DNA of 5,583 bases from the NCBI GenBank assembly GCA_002422795.1, contig DITJ01000035.1, positions 1 to 5,583 on the forward strand. The letters run 5' to 3'. A program made the translations under genes and the position numbers. Below are positions 1 through 5,444 of this stretch, piece after piece; positions within the stretch are counted from its first letter, which is position 1; each line of letters starts with the position of its first letter. Origin of the DNA: Alphaproteobacteria bacterium UBA6187. Its GTDB lineage: Bacteria > Pseudomonadota > Alphaproteobacteria > Rickettsiales > UBA6187. The notes under the pieces were generated by a model. That model had not been told where the DNA came from and ran no database searches. It saw only the letters and a program-made list of their open reading frames with translations.

Positions 1-1023
1 AGGTTTAGCAGTTGGGATAATTAGGGTAGGCAACCCTAACCCATTAATTTCAGAAGCATAATGCATCGCATTCCGACCTCGTGAGTCTTTCGAATTAAAT
101 ATGTCTTTTCTTGTATGTTCAGGGATATTTTTAACCAATATATCTAAACTATGCGAATATTCAGATCTTACAGCTTCCTGAACCGCATTACGTTTCCCTT
201 TATTTGTAATACCTATAAGTTCAATTTTTTGCGGGTCTGTAAGCCCTTCCAATAGTGATGTTACCAAGTCGGTGTTATTACTACGTGCAGCAATGTGAAG
301 AACTGTATCACCATTTGCATCTTTTTCTTTTAGTAAATCAAACCAGGAATTTTGCAGGGATTCCCTTATAATACCGACTGCTTCTGGAGAGTTAACCCTA
401 TGCAATGGTGTTTTACCGTTCGTATCTTTAGTACTGAATATTTGTGTTGCATGACGTTGTTCAAGGTCACTCATCTGGATTTTCAATACTCCCAGTTTAT
501 TATTTGATACAGCATAATGGATAGCTGTATGACCTTTTTTACATTGAATATTGAGTAGAGATACTTTTCTATCTGCATTAATATCTCTAAATAGCGCCTC
601 TGTTACTGTATCATTGCCACATACTGAAGCGGCATGAATTGCAGTAATACCTTCCAAGTCCTTTTTAGAAAGTAGTGTTACTTGTTGATCTGTTAAAAGA
701 CCTTGTAAATGTTCCCTTACATGGGTGTCATGACCTTTCCTTGAGGCAATACGGGTCGCGGTCATCCCTTGCTTATTTTGTAAACATAATGCACTGAACT
801 TATTTTCTTGTGATACATCAGCCACTAAAGTTCTTGTGTTGTTAGTTGTACCAAATAATGCACTAAGATGCAGAATTGTATCGCCATATTTATTTTGCTC
901 ACGTAATAGCGAGCCTCTATCTTCAACATTAGGTGGACTTAGGCGTTTATTGAATGTTTGCAATTCACAACGAAAAATGTCAGTGCCATCTATCTGGGTA
1001 TGTTGGTTATCAAAATTTGTCAT
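1..1023 (-). CDS. Ankyrin-repeat protein, N-terminal 341 residues (3' end outside window)
   Basis: The minus-strand frame is open from ATG at 1023 to the left edge, giving 341 residues and no stop, so the C-terminus is missing. After an N-terminal segment of about 40 residues come eight ankyrin-like units whose conserved turn glycines are at residues 47, 86, 125, 164, 203, 238, 276 and 316. They carry motifs such as GDTILHLSA, GITAIHAAS, GHTAIHYAV, GKTPLH, GDTVLHIAA and GRNAMHYAS. The period is about 39 residues rather than the usual 33, with the extra residues in the loops between repeats. No signal peptide or membrane segment is visible. Ankyrin repeats mediate protein-protein contacts, and in intracellular bacteria many such proteins are secreted effectors; secretion of this one is inference. 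The start is supported by the promoter at 1068-1096 and a leader of about 40 nt, although the Shine-Dalgarno signal is weak. Confidence 0.88.
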   Translation of the reverse strand, partial: MTNFDNQHTQIDGTDIFRCELQTFNKRLSPPNVEDRGSLLREQNKYGDTILHLSALFGTTNNTRTLVADVSQENKFSALCLQNKQGMTATRIASRKGHDTHVREHLQGLLTDQQVTLLSKKDLEGITAIHAASVCGNDTVTEALFRDINADRKVSLLNIQCKKGHTAIHYAVSNNKLGVLKIQMSDLEQRHATQIFSTKDTNGKTPLHRVNSPEAVGIIRESLQNSWFDLLKEKDANGDTVLHIAARSNNTDLVTSLLEGLTDPQKIELIGITNKGKRNAVQEAVRSEYSHSLDILVKNIPEHTRKDIFNSKDSRGRNAMHYASEINGLGLPTLIIPTAKP

Positions 1024-1067
1024 TGAGCAGCACTCTTGTCTAAATGTTAAAAAGATACTTGTTTATA

Positions 1068-1096
1068 TTTATAACATAATAGCAACAGTATGGCAA
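1068..1096 (-). promoter_or_regulatory. Sigma70-like promoter of the ankyrin gene
   Basis: On the minus strand, TTGCCA (1096-1091) is followed by a 17-nt spacer and TATAAA (1073-1068). These are close to the -35 and -10 consensus at ideal spacing. Transcription would start near 1061, leaving about 38 nt of leader before the ATG at 1023. A short inverted repeat (GTTAA, 4 nt, TTAAC, at 1106-1119) lies just upstream of the -35 box and could be an operator half-site pair, but it is short and AT-rich. Prediction by eye only. Confidence 0.5.
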
Positions 1097-1169
1097 GGAT
1101 GTTTAGTTAACATATTAACACTTCGCGGTGGCGTAGGGCTAAGACTTACGCATTATTATTAAAATATCC

Positions 1170-1191
1170 TTATTAAATGATAGTTTAATAA
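1170..1191. repeat. AT-rich inverted repeat, 8-bp arms
   Basis: TTATTAAA (1170-1177), a 6-nt loop and TTTAATAA (1184-1191) form a perfect inverted repeat. All arm bases are A or T, so it is thermodynamically weak and could be chance in AT-rich DNA. It lies in the spacer upstream of the recombinase remnant. Confidence 0.35.
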
Positions 1192-1304
1192 ACAAATTCT
1201 ACACTTAAGGTGTTGTATCTAAACAGATAACGATAATGAGTATATAAACAGAAACGCCTTGAGCTATACGAAGCAAGTTTCCCGATAAGAAGCTCCACTC
1301 ATCA

Positions 1305-1769
1305 ATATGGCAAAAAAAGCTACCGGGTGCGCGTATGAAAATGGGGAAAGATCATTTAGTGCCACTCTCAAGGCAGGTTTTAGCAATGCTCAAAGAGCAA
1401 AAAGAATTAACAGGGCAATGGAGCTGGGTTTTCCCTAGTGTTGTAAGTCCGCGCAAAGCCATGAGTAACAACACTATCCTTGGTGCAATACGCCGCCTTG
1501 GCTATAAAGACAAGACTACAGGCCACGGATTCCGCGCCCTTGCTATGAGTGCCATTAAAGAAAAACTTGGTTACAGGCATGAGGTGGTTGACCGACAACT
1601 TGCACATGCTCCAACCAGTAAAGTTGATCGCGCTTATGACAGGGCGCAATTTCTTGATGAACGCAAGAAGATGATGCAGGAATGGAGTGATTATTTAGAT
1701 AGGGCGGCGAAGGGTGGTGGGAATGTTATTGAGGGGAAATTTAGGAATATAAAAACAGAAGTGCTCTAA
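1305..1769 (+). pseudogene. Tyrosine recombinase (P4-type phage integrase), C-terminal catalytic fragment
   Basis: The fragment matches the C-terminal half of P4-type integrases, which integrate or excise genomic islands by site-specific strand exchange. Counting from ATG 1335, it carries the beta-hairpin region MKMGKDHLVPLSRQ (1-14), VFPS (32-35), the catalytic box HGFR (H64, R67), LAHA with the second histidine H91, and the nucleophile Y101 in AYDRA. The family tail ERKKMMQEWSDYLD follows. Family-like residues continue in frame upstream of that ATG (IWQ, then LPGAR, from about 1305), so ATG 1335 is not the original start. The frame is open back to 1263 but without similarity. The SAM-like N-terminal domain and the first catalytic arginine are absent, whereas intact family members have about 400 residues. 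The product cannot be an active recombinase alone. The next gene begins 2 nt after the stop codon. Confidence 0.85.
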
Positions 1770-1771
1770 TT

Positions 1772-2515
1772 ATGACTGATAATAAACCTTTGCAGTTAAT
1801 AACTGAAATACAAACCTTTAATAAGGAAACGGCTTCTATATCAGAAATTGCTGAATATCTATGCCAGGATTCTCATAGCAGCAATGCAGAAGCAGTAAAA
1901 TTAGCACTATTATATAGAATAACCAGTGGGGATTTTGAATATACATTTTCGCCTGGAATGCCTTCAGAACTCCAAACAGGGGAATTGACACTAGGCAATA
2001 ATAACACAGTAGCAACTACATCAAATATATTAGAAATTACACAAAGTTTATATCCATACCTTGAAGCAGCAATTTCTGAAGCAATTTTAGTAGAGAGAAA
2101 ATTAAGTTTGGATTATGATAAAATCTTGCTGCCTTTGCAGAATTTCACCTGGGGCAATAACACTAATCCAGAATCTTCTGATTTATTAAACCAGGTAATA
2201 GAAAGAATTAAGAACAGTATTTTTTCCAGAGAATCAAAAAATATAACAGTGCAGTATAACAGGGTTAAATATATTGAAAATGAACCAAATTCTGCTGAAA
2301 GAAACAAAATACACGAATTGTGTTCACAAGAGGAAAAGAAATTAAAATTGGCTCTTGCAAAAATAATTTATATGCCCAAGAAAATGTTTCATCAGTGGGT
2401 ACGTGCTGAGCGGTATTTACAAAATTATCAATATGAATGTGGCGTACCTGAATATAACGGCTTCTGGGGCGATGCCTGGAAAGGTTATGGTGCGCGTTTA
2501 CCTGGTTATAGATAA
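1772..2515 (+). CDS. Hypothetical protein, 247 residues, unrecognised family
   Basis: The ORF begins with ATG 2 nt after the stop of the recombinase remnant, an operon-like arrangement, and has no strong Shine-Dalgarno sequence. I do not recognise the family. Residues 20-60 look like small alpha-helices (SISEIAEYL, AEAVKLALLYRI) and could be a helical or winged-helix-like domain, but no diagnostic motif is present. Residues 62-82 are Gly/Asn/Thr rich. Residues 95-155 are predicted helical by eye. The C-terminus is basic then aromatic (IIYMPKKMFHQWVRAERYL, then FWGDAWKGYGARLPGYR). No signal peptide or membrane span is seen. The last 44 nt overlap the ATPase fragment that follows in another frame. 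Base composition resembles the neighbouring genes, and the long continuous frame supports a real or recently real gene. It may be cargo of the same element. Confidence 0.6.
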   Translation: MTDNKPLQLITEIQTFNKETASISEIAEYLCQDSHSSNAEAVKLALLYRITSGDFEYTFSPGMPSELQTGELTLGNNNTVATTSNILEITQSLYPYLEAAISEAILVERKLSLDYDKILLPLQNFTWGNNTNPESSDLLNQVIERIKNSIFSRESKNITVQYNRVKYIENEPNSAERNKIHELCSQEEKKLKLALAKIIYMPKKMFHQWVRAERYLQNYQYECGVPEYNGFWGDAWKGYGARLPGYR

Positions 2516-3116
2516 TGTACAAGTTGCCCCTCTTGCGGTTATTACCGCGCCGGAAATGCGGTGTGGCAAATCACAATTACTTAACCTTATAGGACGGCTT
2601 TCACATCGCCCTCTTGTAGCTTCTAATATTTCACCTGCGGCTATGTTTAGAGTAATTGAAGCACATAGTCCTACCCTGCTTATTGATGAAGCAGACACTT
2701 TCTTTAAAGAAAATGAAGAATTACGTGGAATTGTTAATTCAGGCCATACTAGACAAGCCGCTTATATTATCCGTACTGTTGGAGATAACCATGAACCTAA
2801 ACAATTCAGCACCTGGGGAGCAAAAGCAATTTCTGGTATAGGTACACTGGCAGAAACTATCCGTGATAGGGCTATTATTCTTGAAATGAGGCGTAAACTG
2901 CCAAATGAATCAATTGAGCGATTGCGTCATGCAGAAGGGGGGGTATTTGAATGCTTAGCTTCAAAACTAGCAAGGTTTGCACAAGATGCGGGTGTATCCA
3001 TTGAAAGGGCGTTGCCAACATTACCAGAAGCATTAAATGATAGGGCACAAGATAATTGGGAGCCACTTCTTGCTATTGCTGATTATGCGGGGATGACGTT
3101 CATATTCATAGTATAG
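2472..3116 (+). pseudogene. DUF3631-type P-loop ATPase/helicase-like fragment, truncated at both ends
   Basis: From about 2505 the translation follows the DUF3631 pattern found in phage- and island-encoded ATPase or primase-helicase-like proteins. Numbering from ATG 2472, a P-loop-like segment APEMRCGKS has GKS at residues 32-34. The Walker B box LLIDEAD is at 69-75, NSGHTR at 89-94, and the conserved stretches RTVGD, FSTWGAKAI, DRAIILEMRRKLP and ALNDRAQDNWEPLLAIADYAG follow. Similarity stops at ADYAG, after which seven unrelated residues lead to a stop at 3114-3116. The first dozen residues do not resemble the family. The region upstream of the P-loop and the C-terminal part seen in full-length proteins are therefore missing. 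The start is uncertain: ATG 2472, ATG 2487 and GTG 2403 are all in frame and all lie inside or overlap the preceding gene. The ATPase core may fold, but I regard it as a remnant. Confidence 0.75.
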
Positions 3117-3160
3117 GCTATTGATTATATTTCAATTTTAGAATAGTAAAAATGTGAGTT

Positions 3161-3177
3161 CCCCCATATATGCCCCC
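3161..3177. repeat. Paired C5 tracts with 12-nt period
   Basis: CCCCC at 3161-3165 and again at 3173-3177, separated by ATATATG, stand out in AT-rich surroundings. On the minus strand they read as GGGGGCATATATGGGGG. Short repeated G-tract units of this style occur next to P4-type integrase genes on some genomic islands, where an attachment or arm-site role is plausible. That comparison is from general recollection and the role here is inference. Confidence 0.35.
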
Positions 3178-3218
3178 GGATGTATTTCCTTATGTTCTTG
3201 TGGGGTAAATTTATTTAC

Positions 3219-3268
3219 TTATGTAACAAGCTGGATAGATAAAATAAAGAGCCTATATTGTTACATAA
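3219..3268. repeat. Perfect 11-bp inverted repeat with 28-nt spacer
   Basis: TTATGTAACAA (3219-3229) and TTGTTACATAA (3258-3268) are exact reverse complements separated by 28 nt. Inside the spacer, ATAG (3235-3238) and CTAT (3253-3256) could extend the stem beyond a bulge. No U-tract follows on either strand, so it is not an ordinary intrinsic terminator. It could be a regulatory dyad, an RNA hairpin, or the ends of a very small repeat element. Confidence 0.5.
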
Positions 3269-3409
3269 TGTAGCGCAGTATTTTTATATATTATCAGGAT
3301 AGAAAACCAGCATATATATTTTACTGCCTAGACACCTAAGCCGTATAGCTACCTTATTTTGCATAAGCTATATTTAACTTATCTGCTTTAGTTTATTCTA
3401 TTGCAGACT

Positions 3410-3474
3410 GAGCCAGTGAAATTAGGGCTATGCCTTGTGTATAGAGAAATTATATTCGCTGGCTCTTATTTTTA
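3410..3474 (+). terminator. Terminator-like hairpin with T-rich tail
   Basis: GAGCCAGTGAA (3410-3420) pairs with TTCGCTGGCTC (3455-3465) in an 11-bp stem with one G-U pair. It is followed directly by TTATTTTTA, so read on the plus strand it resembles an intrinsic terminator for transcription leaving the element remnant. The 34-nt loop is longer than usual, which weakens the call; part of the loop can form a small inner stem (CTAT/ATAG). Read on the minus strand, just after the stop of the deaminase-like gene, the same stem has no U-tract behind it. Confidence 0.5.
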
Positions 3475-5160
3475 TTATCTGTTTCTTTCTTCAACTATTT
3501 CCTTCTCATGCTTTATACGCTTAGTATGTAATTTCTTTGCCTGTTCAATAATTTCTTTATCTTTAACAAAAGATTTATTCCTAATTAAAGAAAGCCTTGC
3601 CAGTTCTTTAAATCCTTCTAATTCAGATTGCTGTTGTTCTGGTGATAGGGCGTCTTCTCCTATTTCCCTTTCTTCCTTAATTACAGTTTTTCCAGCAAAC
3701 TTTTTGAGTAGCCCGGCTTCTTCTAACTGGAATTCCCTATCAAGATTTCTTACTGTATCCGTATATACACGTCCTTTGCGCCCATCAGCAATCATTGCAG
3801 TATATTCACCAACTACAACTTGATCATAAGAATCTGTATATTTCTTATCACCCGATACATAACTGCTTATAAATGCAGTGCGGCGGTGCAGGTCTGTTTC
3901 AACTTCCTCTAGTGGCCTGGCATCTACATCTCTTTCATAGATGGTTTTATTGCGTAAATCTTCCGGCCTATGCCCTAATATACGCGCTTCAGGTGCTAAT
4001 TTATGGTTTCTTGCAGACATTTCCTGGCCTTTACCGTCCGGCCTATTAGCAGTAACACGGAAGGCAAGTTCAGTATCGTCAGGTTTATAGCTATATCCAA
4101 ACTTCTCAGCTTGTTTCTTAAATCTTTCTAAAAATTTATATTCAGGGGACATCATGCCCATAGCACCAAGCTCACAATTACCGCAAACATAGCGGGTTGA
4201 GTGCATATCGATAACTATTCCCTGAATTTCAGTGCCTGCAGGAACGCCAGCCTGTTTTATCCTCTCCAGCAATTGTTTTATTACTTTCTTTTGTGTTAGA
4301 TATTCATATAAGGCTTGTTCGCTATGGTGGAATTTGGTTTCATAAGTAGGGCCTTTAACATCATGGGCATAATGTGATGGCCCATTTTTTTGCACTTCAG
4401 AAAAACCTTTCATTTGTGGGCTATGATCATAACCGCAATCATGCCTTTCCTGTAAATTATCTACTGAATCATCCTTGCTTGTGCCGTTACTTTCCCAGGA
4501 AGTTTGTACGCTATAAAAATTTTCTCCCATTATCCTTACAGGAAACGATACGAATTTTTCTCCATTCTTTGCAGGATTAGAAAGTATATAACCAATATTT
4601 ACCATCAAGAAATTAGGCTTAGGGTCGCCATAAGAATCAGTCTGGCTATCTTTTGTAAATTTTGAACTAACAGTATTTTTTATTTTATTTCCGCTACTGG
4701 TTAGTTGCGCATGATATTCATCTGCTGGAATTGCGGTTTCTTCAAATGATTTATCCTGGTATTTAAGGTCTAAATCCTTTGTCCATATAACAGAAGAATC
4801 TTTGCTAAGCTTAAGCTTTTGCATAGCAAGGGAAGTTTCATGTGAATTTGCAGTGCGATTAAACCAGCTACCTAGGCTGAAATCCTGATCGGATTCTAAA
4901 AGGGAAGTGTCTGCGAGTTTTTGTGTTACACTTTTTACGCTGCCATTGCTGGAAAGTTCATCTGCTGATTCAGTATAATCCGGCTCAGAATCTTCAGATT
5001 CAGAATAATATACGCTTGATTCAAGATCGCTATCGCTATCTTCATAATCAGAATTAATATCCCTATAGCCACCTTTTTTTGCTATAGGGGATAAATCGCC
5101 TGCAAATGGATTCTTGTTGCCACGTGGCGGGGTAGAAGGAAGCTTCTTTTTCATGGGCAT
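3475..5160 (-). CDS. Deaminase-fold protein (OTT_1508-like), candidate secreted effector
   Basis: A complete 561-residue frame. The N-terminus (1-30) is basic and proline-rich, and residues about 34-72 form an acidic Ser/Asp/Glu tract that should be disordered. The central domain (about 270-375) has HSE at 279-281 on a predicted helix, a strand (GIVIDMHSTRYV), then CGNC with C326 and C329. This HxE plus CxxC arrangement is the zinc-binding and catalytic signature of the cytidine-deaminase-like fold. The HHSEQALYEYL context recalls the OTT_1508-type toxin or effector deaminases first noted in Orientia; the family assignment is from memory. The C-terminal 60 residues are highly charged and helical. 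No signal peptide or membrane segment is seen, so export, if any, would be through a type IV-like route (inference). Substrate is unknown: free nucleotide, DNA or RNA. ATG 5160 is the longest start; Met3 (5154) is an alternative. A TATAAT lies at 5180-5175, but no good -35 box or Shine-Dalgarno sequence was found. Confidence 0.75.
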   Translation of the reverse strand: MPMKKKLPSTPPRGNKNPFAGDLSPIAKKGGYRDINSDYEDSDSDLESSVYYSESEDSEPDYTESADELSSNGSVKSVTQKLADTSLLESDQDFSLGSWFNRTANSHETSLAMQKLKLSKDSSVIWTKDLDLKYQDKSFEETAIPADEYHAQLTSSGNKIKNTVSSKFTKDSQTDSYGDPKPNFLMVNIGYILSNPAKNGEKFVSFPVRIMGENFYSVQTSWESNGTSKDDSVDNLQERHDCGYDHSPQMKGFSEVQKNGPSHYAHDVKGPTYETKFHHSEQALYEYLTQKKVIKQLLERIKQAGVPAGTEIQGIVIDMHSTRYVCGNCELGAMGMMSPEYKFLERFKKQAEKFGYSYKPDDTELAFRVTANRPDGKGQEMSARNHKLAPEARILGHRPEDLRNKTIYERDVDARPLEEVETDLHRRTAFISSYVSGDKKYTDSYDQVVVGEYTAMIADGRKGRVYTDTVRNLDREFQLEEAGLLKKFAGKTVIKEEREIGEDALSPEQQQSELEGFKELARLSLIRNKSFVKDKEIIEQAKKLHTKRIKHEKEIVEERNR

Positions 5161-5319
5161 ACTTCATTTATATTATTATAAGTGTATTAGTAATATGGAA
5201 TTATTGGAAAGGAAAGGGAATTTGAAGGGGAAAAAATTGTAGAAAGAATAATTGAGTGGTTCAACAAAAGAACCTCCTACTTTTCCCTTTTGGGAAGGGT
5301 TGTATGATTTTCAATATGT

Positions 5320-5347
5320 TTTGTGGTATATTATAATATACTACAAA
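5320..5347. repeat. 28-nt near-perfect palindrome
   Basis: The perfect 16-nt core GTATATTATAATATAC (5326-5341) is extended by TTTGT (5320-5324) and ACAAA (5343-5347), with one G/T mismatch pair between them (5325 and 5342). A zero-loop palindrome suits a dimeric DNA-binding protein as an operator better than an RNA hairpin. It sits between two divergent genes, upstream of the transporter gene. Confidence 0.5.
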
Positions 5348-5350
5348 GGC

Positions 5351-5384
5351 AGGTTTCTTGTATAACATAATATATAAGAAGCCT
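5351..5384 (+). repeat. Hairpin with 14-bp stem and 6-nt loop
   Basis: AGGTTTCTTGTATA (5351-5364), loop ACATAA, and TATATAAGAAGCCT (5371-5384) form a 14-bp stem containing two G-U pairs in the plus-strand RNA. No T-run follows on either strand, so a simple terminator is unlikely. It begins 3 nt after the palindrome at 5320-5347. It could be a leader structure if transcription of the LysE-family gene starts upstream, or a paired regulatory site. Confidence 0.5.
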
Positions 5385-5387
5385 CTA

Positions 5388-5417
5388 TTGATAGATTCTA
5401 CCATTAGTAATCATTAT
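5388..5417 (+). promoter_or_regulatory. Weak promoter candidate for the LysE-family gene
   Basis: TTGATA (5388-5393) lies 18 nt upstream of CATTAT (5412-5417), which matches 4 of 6 positions of the -10 consensus. Initiation near 5424 would give a leader of about 20 nt to ATG 5445. AT-rich DNA yields such matches often, so this is only a candidate. Confidence 0.25.
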
Positions 5418-5444
5418 AACAATTGTAACAAATAACATGATTTT

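Larger units (their letters stand above)
1024..1304. other. Intergenic spacer between ankyrin gene and recombinase remnant
   Basis: No gene is recognised here. The left part holds the promoter of the ankyrin gene. The middle holds a GC-richer patch (about 1120-1152) with a small inverted repeat, GCGTA at 1131-1135 and TACGC at 1147-1151. An AT-only inverted repeat lies at 1170-1191. From 1263 onward the reading frame of the downstream recombinase is open but shows no recombinase similarity until about 1305, so the rest of that gene appears deleted or decayed beyond recognition. Confidence 0.6.
3117..3474. other. Gene-free convergent intergenic region with several repeats
   Basis: No coding sequence, tRNA or rRNA could be supported in these 358 nt, which separate the plus-strand element remnant from the minus-strand deaminase-like gene. 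The region holds two C5 tracts (3161-3177), an 11-bp perfect inverted repeat (3219-3268), a 7-bp inverted repeat (TATAGCT at 3344-3350, AGCTATA at 3366-3372) and a terminator-like hairpin (3410-3474). This density of dyads in a convergent spacer fits transcription-end signals or mobile-element debris. Confidence 0.6.
5161..5444. other. Divergent intergenic region between deaminase-like gene and LysE-family gene
   Basis: No solid gene is seen. The region must carry the promoters of both flanking genes. It contains a small hairpin (GGTTC at 5258-5262, GAACC at 5270-5274), a 28-nt near-palindrome (5320-5347), an adjacent 14-bp hairpin (5351-5384) and a weak plus-strand promoter candidate (5388-5417). 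On the minus strand a strong AGGAGG (5278-5273) precedes a 26-codon TTG-initiated frame (5267-5187), which is possible but unsupported as a gene. Confidence 0.5.

Noticed and set aside
1131..1151. GCGTA/TACGC dyad as an insertion-sequence end
   Set aside because: The arms are only 5 bp, and no transposase, matching partner end or target duplication was found in the window.
836..1162. Plus-strand 108-codon ORF
   Set aside because: It lies mostly antisense to the ankyrin gene, crosses its promoter, and its translation shows no domain; the minus-strand repeats explain the sequence.
1326..2497. Shared 9-mer GGTGCGCGT at 1326-1334 and 2489-2497, near the left ends of two truncated genes
   Set aside because: In a 5.6-kb window tens of shared 9-mers are expected by chance, and the flanks do not match, so a recombination junction is not supported.
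2937..2943. Run of seven G within the ATPase fragment as a frameshift or phase-variation site
   Set aside because: The family-like translation continues in the same frame before and after the run (AEGGVFE), so no frameshift is needed; slippage cannot be shown from one sequence.
3401..3823. Plus-strand 140-codon ORF with a hydrophobic start
   Set aside because: It is antisense to the C-terminal coding region of the deaminase-like gene and its terminator hairpin; the Ser/Leu/Phe-rich translation is typical of the complement of charged codons.
5258..5274. GGTTC, 7-nt loop, GAACC as a tRNA T-arm
   Set aside because: The loop lacks the TTCRA pattern, and no acceptor, anticodon or D-arm fits around it.
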